In this document: positions 33,489 through 43,663 of the stretch, one piece after another
How the letters are laid out: each line of letters begins with the position of its first letter
How positions within the stretch are numbered: position 1 is the stretch's first letter
Notes under the pieces: model-generated
What the model saw: the letters and a program-made list of their open reading frames with translations, nothing else
Database searches by the model: none
What the model was told of the DNA's origin: nothing
Program-made: the position numbers and the translations under genes
Origin: Plasmodiophora brassicae
Lineage: Eukaryota; Endomyxa; Phytomyxea; Plasmodiophorida; Plasmodiophoridae
Assembly (NCBI GenBank): GCA_039704465.1
Contig: JASFAU010000002.1
Location: 496,001-560,000 of the forward strand
Direction: 5' to 3'
DNA: 64,000 bases

Positions 33489-34540
33489 TTACCGACAACT
33501 CGAGGTGGCTAGTAGGCTTGCCTTGCGCTTCCTCATCGCTGTCAGTGCCAGGAGACGGAACGCTGACAAGAACGTGGCAAGGGGACCTGTCGTCCAGGTC
33601 CGCCAGCTCTTTAGGGCGGCCGTGCTGAATGGCGCCAAATGGAATGCGCGATTGATGAGCGTTTCCAAAGCCGAGGGCCGGCCTGGCTGCTGCGCTATGT
33701 TCCTCTGCATCCATATCGCCAAGTCGGCGAGCGTCAGGTCGCCATCGGCAACTGCGACTTGGACGAACGTTGAGCATATCACATAGGTAAGTACACATTC
33801 AGGAGCGATGCCCAAGGTGACCAACGTGCTGACGTCCGCTATGGGATCCAGGGCTGCCACGTATGCTCGAGTGTCCTTGCTGAACGGGATCCTCGCCTGT
33901 CGCCAGCTCGACCAGCAGAAGAAGGCGTCGCTGAGTTGTGCCCAGCTCGGCATCGAGAACCCATGGTCGATCGGCGCCAGGCTGACTTTGAGCTTCGATG
34001 CGCCCGGTGGTCGCCGTTCAACAAGAAGGTTGCCCTCGTGACGATCGAGGTTGAAGATGCGACAGTCCAGCAGCCCGATGCTGTGCACTTGCTCGACGTC
34101 GAACACTGTCGATCCACAGTCCTCCGCCGTGCAATCGTACCGAACGTATTCGCTTAGGGCGCCAAGCTCCCTGACCTGCCCGCTCCCGTTCGTCACTTGC
34201 ATGACGCCGACGACAAGGTCGACCCGAGGCACGCCAGCCCGACGACAGTGGTCCACGAGGTATGCCGCACGCTCCTTGAGCACCGCATCTGGATCCACAT
34301 GAATACTCTAGTGACGACGACGACTATGGGCTTACCGCCGACGACGATGCCGTGCTTCACAGCGGATGGCTGCCCGATTTCCGTTCGCTGCTGAACGCCT
34401 TCCTCCGATGCCGGTTTGAAGATGTATTCAGTGGGCGCGCTTTCCGGCGTCGATTTCAGGTTCGCAAGATAGACGCCAGATAGCCCTTCGCGCCCATTGG
34501 ATAGGCGTCGGGCTCGCAGCTCGACGACCGGCGTCGTCAT
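33489..34540 (-). CDS. PI3/4-kinase-family protein of the gamma PI4K (plant UbDK) type
   Basis: Two exons from ATG 34540. Exon 1 has the glycine-rich strand region LSNGREGLSGVYLANL and the ATP-lysine strand EYIFKPASEEG. After an intron (GTAAGCCCATAG...) come ERAAYLVDHCRRAGVPRVDL, the conserved LSEYVRYDCTAEDCGS, the catalytic loop NLDRHEGNLLV (D and N present) and the metal motif APIDHGFSMP (D of DFG-like DHG). This is the layout of plant-type gamma PI4K-like kinases, several of which act as protein kinases rather than lipid kinases. No ubiquitin-like domain is present here. The protein is short, near 330 residues. Confidence 0.85.
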
Positions 34541-34650
34541 ATGTCGTACGCCGGCGCCCGTTGACGCTTATGACGGTGCGGCGGGAGATAATCGTTATGC
34601 CCCCACTGGTACGGCGCTGTCAAACCCATCGCCACCAGGGGCGACGTTTA

Positions 34651-36308
34651 TTAGAGCTCGTTCAGCGACCGGCGAACATTGTCGAAGATCTCGTCGGTCA
34701 GGGTGGCGACGTTGTCCGCGACGACAGTGCTGTACAGGGCAGACAGGAACACGCCGTTGCGTTCTATATGATGGAATATGTGCTCCCCGCCCGCCATCGT
34801 CAGCTGGGCTACGCCGTTCTTCCCATGCACCTCCCTGTCGAACGTGTTAGGTCGACATCCGTCTGGGCGAGCGTATGACAATTGGTACTGTGCTGTGGCG
34901 AAGAACCAGTGGAACGCTTTCGCCATGGTCTCGTTCTGGTTGTTCTCGAGTCGGAATGCGGGCGCGACGACTTTCCCTTTCTGTGAATCGTAGTACAGGA
35001 AGGCGAGCGTGTCGAGGCCTGAGTACGATGTCAGCGAGACGTGGATTGAGAACGTGATGACGGCCAGGGTGGGACCGGTGTAATTTCGCAGAAGGATGGG
35101 CATGTTGTCCTTGGGCAGATGGTAGACTTCGTCTTCGAGGCTGACTTCGAAGTTCTCGATGTACGGAACGAGCTCGCTGAACGCGGACACGATGTGTGTG
35201 AAGACGCACAGCACCATGTTGTTGATGCGGAGCAAGACCTGTTGTATGGCCACGTTCAGCCATGGTGTACCCCGTCTGACACAAGCCGATGTACCATGTT
35301 CTGGGCCCGGCCGTCGACGTACACCGGGATGCATCGTATGACGCTGTTATTCATGGGCCTGGCTGCGATCTGGCGACGTCCCCGACGTCAGACCCCGAGG
35401 CGGTGTGTGAGCACCCAGTGCCAACCGACGTGCTGTAGCAGCATCTTTGTCTGGTGCACATCCGATCGCCTGTGCATAACCGCATCGCCGATAACCAGTG
35501 CCGACCCGTAGACGTTGTGGTTTTCTTCCAGACTCGACAGGAGCCTGGTCGAAGGTCAGTCGCCGTGTTATTATGAGGTGCTATCGTCGCGGGACAGACC
35601 GATCCAAGACGGCGGTCGCTCTCGAATTCAACGGGATACAGGGGACGCCGTTGACGAACAGGGCCAGCTCGTTCTGGCGCTTGAGCACGTCGCGCACGAT
35701 GTCGGCAATGCTCTCGAAGATGGTCGTATCCTGCGAGACGGAGTCGAACTTGCCAATGTAGAAGACGATCGTGTCCCGAACGGCGTCGATGGCCATTCGC
35801 AACGACTATGGTCTACGCGTGAGCGCGGTCGGGGCAACGCCGTGCTCCTAGACGGTACGAACCGAAGGTGGCACACCTCGTGCGCCTTGAGCGATCAGCA
35901 GGAAAGTCCCCATGTCGTAGAACTGGAAGTACAGGTCACCAAGGACGAGTTCGGTGACGATGTTCTCGTCGTGACCAGCGTCGCTCTAGTCCTGGGTCAT
36001 CCTCTGGGCAATGTCCCGACTTATCGTACGAACCTTGGCAGCACCCGGCTGTCCCGGTTCGCTGTTGGTATTGGCGGCCTCGCGCCTGGCGTTCTCTGCC
36101 TCCTTGTTCCGATGAGTGAAGGAGAACAGGGTAGATGACGCCGCCTTCAGCCCTTGCATGAACTCGAAGCCCAGCGGCCGGCCGTTGTCTAGTCGGCAGC
36201 GGTCACGTTAGACCCACAATGCGGCTACGTGGGATGTGTGCTGCCATTACAGCTGGCACTGAACAGGCATTTGCCTGTGCGATGGTACACGAAGAAGTTG
36301 TCGAGCAT
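34651..36308 (-). CDS. Longin-type protein resembling Fuzzy (CPLANE) or another HerMon-family member
   Basis: Multi-exon gene. Start ATG 36308 gives MLDNFFVYHRTGKCLFSAS, a longin-like first strand-turn-strand. Next exons: GFEFMQGLKAASSTLFSFTH, ELVLGDLYFQFYDMGTFLLI and, after a GTTCGT intron, AIDAVRDTIVFYIGKFDSVS, a second longin helix. Later exons: GSALVIGDAVMHRRSD, WLNVAIQQVLLRINNMVLCV and the C-terminal YSGLDTLAFLYYDSQKGKVV. Fuzzy, with Inturned, recruits intraflagellar transport proteins to basal bodies; Mon1, Ccz1 and HPS1/4 share the same fold and act as Rab exchange factors. The flagellar context and the NGV/VPV-like strands make me prefer Fuzzy, but this is a pattern judgement. Confidence 0.45.
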
Positions 36309-36419
36309 TAGCGCCACCTGCTTCGAACCTATAATGGCATGTGTACGCTCAGCGATCGCCGACCGTTAGAGCGGCCGTTGCCCCAAGCAGGCTGAGCGCG
36401 ATTTTATTGACCACACATC

Positions 36420-38492
36420 TTACGTGACGGAAGTCGGATCAGGAACAGCGGGGTTGTCCTCGAATAGGCTGCGGGCGGATGCACGCTGGTTGTCTAGCCG
36501 TTTGAATGTGAACCCCTCGAAGGCTGGCTCCTCGCACGGTTCGCCTTCACGTTGTTCGCTTTCATCACCGAACGTCTGGAAATGAGACGTGTCCGTTGGA
36601 GAAAGAAGCTTGGGTACAACCGGCGGGCGCATGTTCCTCACGTTATTCCAATCAAACCTAACACGTAGCGAGTTCACTGAAGCTCCGCAGGTGCCCAATA
36701 CACGTATGGCGCCTACCCTTCGAAGAACCGGTGCCGCTTAATGCCTGTGAAATCGAGTCGTTTGTCTGCGCGGCACAGCAGTCGCCTGATCAAATCGACA
36801 TCCGGTCGGGAGCGGTCGAACCCATCTGGGAACGTCAACGACTCCCGGTAGGAAAGTATCTTCTTGCATGTCTTCACCGCCGTATCGGCACAGAATGGCG
36901 GGTACCCGATCAAACTGCTCCGACGATCAGTGTTTCGCCCATACGGACGTAAACGTAAACCGCCGTCTACACTGACCATTCGTACATGATGATGCCGAGA
37001 GACCACCAGTCGCACCTGTCAGATCACCCTCATCAGACGCATTACGAGAGACAAATCCAGGGTGGCAGCGTACCGCTGGTCGTATCCATGAGATAACAGG
37101 ACTTCAGGTGCGATATCTGTCTCTCGTCAGAACGAGGCAATGCACGTAACGACATTGATAAATACAGTCGGGGGTCCCAACGGTGGAGTAGACGAGTTCG
37201 CGATCGCGTTTAGACCGAATGGAGTGTCTGAGACCAGGATCCGCTGGCGCCGCTCCCGGTGCGTGCTCACCCTCGGCGAGAACCTGGGCACGAAGTTCCA
37301 TGATTGTTGCATCTTCGTTCCGTTTCAGCGTCGTGCACAGGCCAAAATCAGTTAGCTTGATATGCCCATTCCCATCGATTAGACAGTTGTCAGGTTTCAG
37401 GTCTCTGCGCGACAGCAACTGAACACAAGGCCTTGAAATGGGGCGTGCCGAACCTACCGGTGCATGTAATTCAACTGGTGAACCGACTGCAGCGCCAGAG
37501 CAATCTCGGCGATATAGAAGCGAGTCTCACTCTGTGCGTTTGGCGAATCAGCTCTGAGAGACAGTGCTGGAAACACGAAGTACCAACAGCAGATAGCGTC
37601 CCGCGGTTGATTAGGAGCGACAAGAGATCGCCACCAGGAACGTACTCCAGACAAAGGTAGAGGCACTTGACATCCTATAGGGGACGGGGTCAATGTCCTC
37701 TACTAGTGAAGCGCGCGTTAAGCCGCATACTTGAAACGAGTAAAGCAGCTTGACAACCCAGCTATTATCAGCTAAAGCGAGCAGGTTCCTTTCAGCCATG
37801 ATGTGAGACACCTAGCTAAAGTCAAGGCTGATGCCAACAAGTCCAAGCGTAGACCATAGGTCACCTGATTTCTTCGCAACTATAGAGGGAACCAAATTCA
37901 GCGTTTGCACCCAGAGAGCTGATTAACAATTCAGCAAACCATCTCAGATTTCAGCATCGTCTTCATTGCAAAGACCCGGCCAGTGACCTTCTCACGTACA
38001 AGAGCGACCTGGCACATCCGCCGTTTAAGAACGAGCGGGCCAACAATAGAGAGCATACTGCCGACCTCTCCAAAGCCTCCGCGACCGATTGTACGTTGGC
38101 GGTCGAAGTCATCGATGCAGATTTTCTTCTTGGAAATCATTTCGTCGATGTCGCGTGGGCTTAGATCGTTCTCTTTCTCATCGATCTTCGACGCCATCAT
38201 GTTCGAGAGCTCGTCGTTCAGCCCGATTCTTGCTAGGGCATCTTCCATTAAGTGCCGTTTCTTCGACCGTCGTTTAACGGCTACCGCTCTCGACCGCACA
38301 TGCCTATTTGCAGGGCAAGTTAAACTGAGGAACCGCAAACTTGAGAAATGACGGGACATACCTCTCAAGCAGCGATGTCGCTTCGTCATTCAGTAAATGG
38401 TGGTGTTTCTCAGTACCAGCACCACCAGTTGATGGCACCACATAGAGGTTGCCGTTGGCATTATCTGGACCGGCGCTATAGCAACACCCCAT
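36420..38492 (-). CDS. NDR/LATS-family AGC protein kinase with MGCC N-terminus
   Basis: Ser/Thr kinase of the Hippo/MOR-type pathways. The catalytic domain begins [18 protein letters not shown] and contains [14 protein letters not shown] (ATP lysine), [57 protein letters not shown] and, after the long insert typical of NDR kinases (autoinhibitory, Arg-rich), STVGTPD. The C-terminal tail shows [16 protein letters not shown] and a hydrophobic motif FEGFTFKRL. Upstream of the kinase is an NDR-type helical basic region that binds MOB ([19 protein letters not shown]). The first exon, from ATG 38492, starts MGCCYSAG, a potential myristoylation and palmitoylation signal not usual for NDR kinases. 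About nine short introns. Confidence 0.9.
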
Positions 38493-38792
38493 TACAATTA
38501 TATGCACGAAAGCCCAGCACTGACGAGCAGCGACAACAAACGTCTGTGTCTGGACCGTGGGACATGATGTCTAGACTGTCGACTCGAAGAGGTGCCTCAC
38601 ATCTGCGCAGCCCTCTACTCCCAAACACACGAGCCAGTTCTGTACATGACACCGCCTTTGCTGGTCGTCGATCATCATCGACAGCGAACTCCCGTACGTT
38701 CCGCAAGTGTCGCATATCCTCGACGATCCCATGTGTGCCCAGGGAGTTGAAATGTAATCAGAATATGGGAGCCGGGATTGCAAACGCCGACG

Positions 38793-39432
38793 TCAGCCCG
38801 ATTCAATCACGAGATTGGCGTACTGAACAGTGCACCCAGTTCGGATGATCCCGATGGAGGCGGGTACCCTGGACTTCAGTTCGTTGTGATCTTCCCACAC
38901 AATCGGACACCCGGTGGCTTCAAGTTCGCGCATGAACGGCTCCACCACCTCCTGTCCAACGACGTTAGTAAGTCAGCAACTCCAGCGGAGAGAAGCGACG
39001 GCATGCCTCTCCAGGGTTGCTCGATCTCAGCTGCGTGGCGACGAATATTCGTGCAATCTTGAAATTGCAGCGCAGCGCCTGAAGAACATCGAGCACAGAA
39101 GGAACATCGTCGACAAGCCTTTCACAATGTGGGTGCCAGACATTAGCCCCGACATGTAAGCGCTTACGAGATATCGATCGTTTCAGGGCCCTTGTTGAAA
39201 TACGGGAACCCTCTATTGCATCACAGACCATAAATGCCGGGGAAATGGGTAAGCGAAGAACGCCCCATTACCGGTCTGCAATCACGAGCGTATTCGTATG
39301 ACGGACACGTGCGATCAGCGATAAGATGGCGGGGTTCAGGATCCCGTTTTCGATCTGCACTCTGACTGCGTCAGTTGACGCCACCACCAGTCGGGTCACA
39401 CCCAGCTCAAACCATTCTTCGGGATGAGGCGC
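38793..39432 (-). CDS. RbsD/FucU-type sugar mutarotase-like protein, 5' end unresolved
   Basis: RbsD and FucU interconvert anomers of ribose or fucose. Joined exons give NGILNPAILSLIARVRHTNT, LVIADRGFPYFNKGPETIDI, VDDVPSVLDVLQAL, RIFVATQLRSSNPGE and, after an intron, VVEPFMRELEATG, HNELKSRVPASIGIIRTGC and QYANLVIESG. The order of GHT-type loop, ADR-FP, PSVLDVLQ and the terminal IRTGE.TPYANVIL-like block is that of RbsD/FucU. The intron at 38952-39006 begins GC rather than GT and has TTACTAAC before its CAG end. An extra 35 residues (APHPEEWFELGVTRLVV) precede the core, and I could not find the start codon, so the gene probably has one more 5' exon between 39433 and 39577. Confidence 0.7.
38952..39006 (-). 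other. GC-AG intron in the RbsD/FucU-like gene
   Basis: Read on the minus strand the donor is GAG/GCATGC and the acceptor GGACAG/GAG, with ACTAAC 15 nt before the acceptor. Splicing keeps frame and restores the family pattern; not splicing meets TAA within the intron. Confidence 0.7.
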
Positions 39433-39577
39433 CTACTGAATAGGAGTACAATACGTACCGCTCCGGACGCCGAATCTCCAAAACGGACCCGATGACGGCA
39501 GGTGCACTGCCGCCCGCCACCGATTTTACGTCCTGCGACCAGAGAAGCTTCCCATCGCAAACGCCAATACAAGGGTG

Positions 39578-40658
39578 CTATGTATTACTGTGATCAGGAA
39601 TCCGGCAGCAGCAGATGTAGACAAAGTGGTCAGGATGGGATAGGTGCCGGCAAAGTCTCTCGATGGGCGTATCGCCGGGTAGCACAATGCCATGGACAGA
39701 GAACTTGAACGGCAGTGACGTGATGTCAGCGTCGTTGACGACGTGCTGGAATGCGGTGGAGATGGTCCATTCCTTAGTGGCTGATATTGGACGTTGGTAG
39801 CATCGGATACCCCCTGCGCGCGTTCGCAGGTCAGGTTCTTGCTCCTCGCGAACCATAATGAAACGGACAGGAAGTCGTCTGGACGATCGCGTCGCCAGGG
39901 CTGGCTGGACTATGGACTCCTCGTTGGCAACGTCTGAAATGCTATATGTAAGAAAATAATAGCGAGGTTCAAACCATGCGATTAACCTTCGACGCACGAT
40001 CGCCATAAAGCATGCAACTCTGCCGATGATAGGTCCATAACAGGGTTTGTAGTGCCGCATTGCATGAAGAAGGCCTGCACAGGATAGACTCAGTGCACGA
40101 AGATCGGCATTTCGATCTTAAGTACCTGTTTCAGCGAATGGATGAAGTGGAACTCGCCGGGGCATTTGCCAAGGGACGACGTAACGGGACGCATGACACA
40201 TTGGGCCGGGAATCCAGAGAAATGAACAACGAGTCGATACGGCAAGATACCTGCTCGGTCGCCGGATGATCCCGCTTGGCAGTCGAACAGAACGCCTACT
40301 GGGTACTGCCATTGCAGAGGACCCAGAACAGAGCACTCCAGCCAAACATCACGGGACCCGTCAGCGACATGCTCTAAACGACTCCTTCAATCGCTGGTCA
40401 GAAATGAAACAGCATAAGCGTCCTGACTGGCGAACGAATCGATCAGGTCGGGAATATAATGAAGAAAGGTGGCGGTACGTCGAACGAGAACCTACACACA
40501 TACGGTCAGGTATGGCAACCAAACGAAGCGAGCGCGACCCGCACTACATATGTTGGCTCGGGCGGGCCGACCGATGTCAGATCCAATGATGATAGCTCAA
40601 AGCGGACAGGAATGTGCCCCCGACGAACCCGACTGCCAATCGCAGCCGCATCGTCCAT
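39578..40658 (-). CDS. ATG5: Autophagy protein ATG5
   Basis: Conjugated to ATG12, then acts with ATG16 as the E3 for ATG8 lipidation. From ATG 40658: MDDAAAIGSRVRRGHIPVRF, then SLDLTSVGPPEPTYVV, matching the ATG5 start (W.G.IP..F.L). The middle exon reads GILPYRLVVHFSGFPAQ, equal to the WNITVHFKSFP block of animals. The last exon gives RRLPVRFIMVRE, VHGIVLPGDTPIERLCRHLS and HPDHFVYI, the second ubiquitin-like fold. About four introns. An alternative start is ATG 40703. I could not locate the acceptor lysine by eye. Confidence 0.9.
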
Positions 40659-41055
40659 CACCGCCGGACTGGCATCTTCCGATCGGCCCCGAACTCCGTC
40701 CATGGGAAGCAGTGCTATGTACATAGGTAGGTGGAACGCGAAAGCGATTATTTACCTACCTAACCTTCCCAGATGCATTTCGTATTGGCATCCCTGTATT
40801 CAGCACGCTTCTGGCAAATATGCCGAAATCTAGCGCTTGTTTATTGCACAACCATCGCTAAGGGGTTGCTCGAATGTCCCGTTCAGCGGGTATGCAAGAA
40901 AGGCAGACGCCCATCGTCCAGACATCTCTCAAATTTGTCGGCACAGCACTAGAGGGGACGTAACAGACCGCATTCCGTTTCGTTAGTGAATACAATACAT
41001 ACTAGGGATATTTATGAGGGCGAAGTTGCAGCTAGATACTTCAAGGTGAACAAAG
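40659..41055. other. Intergenic stretch
   Basis: AT-richer than its neighbours. Holds the ATG5 promoter and the casein kinase 3'-UTR. No gene seen. Confidence 0.5.
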
Positions 41056-42539
41056 TCATTCCTGGGGTTTCGTGTTGCGCTTCCGTTTGCGGGCCGGGGC
41101 ATCGTCCAGGGACGCTTGATCATGGAGACGAATACCTCTGACTTCATCTGTAAGGTGGGCGATCGCGATCTCTTGTTGGGCGCATTTCGTCCTCAGGTGA
41201 TCGCGCTCATTCTTGACGACCTCGAGCTCCTCCTTGACCTGAGCGAGGCCCACTTCAGAAGGCGACTGACGAAGTCTGGCAGCTTGTAGACGCTGCACGT
41301 AGATCTCATGGGCAGCCAGATCATCCCAGTCGTAAATCCAATCTAACGAAGCAGGCTTATAACGAGGAAAGCGCAGGAAACGTCCAAATGTTCAAACCGT
41401 ATTCATAGCCTACACGTGGCTGTTAGCGATACCCCGATAGGATACATCGAATCGCAAACCCACTAGACCTTGCTTCCGAAAGAGAGAATCGAAAAGGCTC
41501 TTGAGAAAGAAGTAGTCAGGCTTCTCGGTGAACGAAAGCTTAGAGCAGTACTTCAGGTACGTAGCAAACTCGTCTGTATAGTAACCAAAAGAATAAATGA
41601 GTGAAACCTGATCGCTGAGGACGGCTTACGAGGCGAATCTTTGCAAAGCTCATCGATTGAAGTTTCCAGTTTCTTCTTGCCAATCTTGTCGTACTTCTCC
41701 TGTTTGGTTGCTGCCTTCAAGCCTTGCCAAGGAAGGGAACCCCGACTGAAATACATGAGCATGTACCCCAGCGACTCCAGGTCGTCTCGTCGCCCCTGCT
41801 CAGAGCCGTTGTGGGTGTTGATGCTTGCATAGCGTGGCGTTCCGGTCAGCTTCTTGTTCGTTTTGAAAGGGATATGCCGCCTTGTCTTAACATCGCGATA
41901 CCGTTTGCATAGACCCATATCCACCATGTATATGACGTGAGAATCGACAGGGTGGGACCCGACCAGGAAATTATCCGGCTTGATGTCGCGATGTAGGAAG
42001 AAGTTGCCATGGAGGTATTCTATTCTATCAATCTAAAATTGGCAGATTACCAACCGGTACACAAGTGTAGCAGATTCGAACGTACGAGCTGGATTGCTAT
42101 CATTAAGATTGTCTTCATAGAGAAACATCTCTGCCACGATGCAGTTATCAGATCAGCACATGACGAAAACCTCCACACGTAATACGGAGCAGATGTTGAA
42201 TAAACTTTCAAGGCTTTGGCCAAGCAGGTCCATAATCATGACATTGTGATGAGATGTGACCCCGAAGTAGTGCACCTTGGGAACTCCCATGCCCTTCTTT
42301 ATTGCACCATACACCTTGTACTCGTAAAACAACTGAGGATTCTTCGTATCTATTGTCTCCTTGTATTGCAGCGTCAGTATGATCGGTGGTAAGACGGGAC
42401 ACTGACCCACCATTTTAGCTGCATACTTCTCGCCAGTCTGTACGTCGGTGGCCAGGTATAACTCACCGAACGACCCCTGGCCGATCTTCTCACCGATTCG
42501 ACATCCGCCGACGATGACATCGGTGCAGGGTGATGGCAT
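41056..42539 (-). CDS. Casein kinase 1 family protein kinase
   Basis: Monomeric Ser/Thr kinase. From ATG 42539 (or 42548): [20 protein letters not shown], then KYAAKM joined over an intron to [30 protein letters not shown], and [13 protein letters not shown]. After further exons come [16 protein letters not shown] catalytic loop sequence, [11 protein letters not shown] and the CK1 signature [13 protein letters not shown]. Then [21 protein letters not shown] and [18 protein letters not shown]. The tail ([15 protein letters not shown]) is followed by a coiled coil and a KRKR nuclear-type signal, ending KPQE at 41056. The usual DFG is DMG here (codons GAT ATG GGT). At least five introns. Confidence 0.93.
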
Positions 42540-43663
42540 ACCCGCCATCCCGCTCGAACCACAGTGACAGCAGACGCTCCACCGTCACTCTTCGGGCGTT
42601 CGGCCCTCTGACAGTCCCCCAAAAAAACAACAACAGCAAACCGATGCTGCCGTAAAATTACAACGCGGCCTGGGACCTACATATAGCATACTGTAGTCGG
42701 CAGACGTGTGCACTTTCAGCAGTTCATCAACCTGTATATATTTACCCACGTACTTGTAGATGCGAGCCGAATTCCTGAACTTGCGGACGTGATCGTGGTC
42801 AGATTCGCGCATTTGGCAGTGCGCGAAATTCCGACCGCGTCTCGTAAGGCTTGCTCGGCTGACCTGGTTATTTGACGTCCTTGGACTGCCTGTTCCTTGA
42901 CAACGCCGGCAAGACAACAGTGAGCAATATACTTACAATGGTCCTCACAAGAGACGCCAAAAACACGTACGCCTGCACCAAATGGTAGTGGCGTAAATAT
43001 GCTCCTTCGACCCGGCAAGGCATCCACAGGGAGTACGCCTCCACTAGTGGAGGTCCAACCCCCTTTGTAGGTCCAATCCCCTTATGATGTATTACCTACA
43101 TGATTTCATCGCTCTGTGTGGATCGGTAGCACCAATTCAAGACGTTTGATCTACTTCCTGATGTTTTGAGTCCCTGCGCATATTGCTTTCTTCACATCAA
43201 TTGAGTTGTCCACGTGGTTGATGAATCCGGCTCGGCCCGGTTTCAGGAGAGCAGACACGGTAGCAGACCTCGCGATACACTATTCTTCAGGGAACTTCTT
43301 CAGAGCTGTCCCAGCTTCTTGCCACAGAAAGGTTAGCGGCGACTCGTTTCTTGCTCTGGCCAACAAGATTGGCCTGTCTGAAGACGCCAGCGAAGACGAA
43401 TGACGGCATTTCGTCATGCTCGAGTGCAAAGAGGGTCATCGTCTGCATGATCCTTTTTGTTCATTGGAACTAACTGTTCATGTGCAGCATAATTGTCGAT
43501 CTGCGTATCACCGTCCAGATGCGCCATCGCTCGAAAGTATATAGACGTGTTTAATATTGCCATGGGGGTCATATTGCCATGGCAGTCGTTAGTATAGCGC
43601 ACCGGTGTACATCTAGGAAACAGTCAGATGCGTCTATCTACCGATCTTGTGAAACGCAGAAGA
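42540..43663. other. 1.1 kb stretch with no resolved gene
   Basis: On the minus strand a good splice donor GTAAGTATATTGC follows a frame EAYSLWMPCRVEGAYL, and a later frame reads MRESDHDHVRKFRNSARIYK, so a small spliced gene or a spliced 5' leader of the casein kinase gene may exist between 42600 and 43090. On the plus strand ATG near 43221 opens a 60-codon frame ending ASEDE at 43403. I could not connect any of these into a family. A perfect palindrome lies at 43038-43053. Confidence 0.35.
43038..43053. repeat. Perfect 16-bp palindrome
   Basis: CCTCCACTAGTGGAGG. It is followed by two near copies of AGGTCCAA(C/T)CCCC at about 43051 and 43069. Confidence 0.9.

Noticed and set aside
42890..42970. 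Plus-strand DNAGKTTVSNIL, like the P-loop of an ARL/ARF GTPase
   Set aside because: No in-frame upstream strand, no switch regions and a stop shortly after. The same bases read on the minus strand as a GTAAGT intron.
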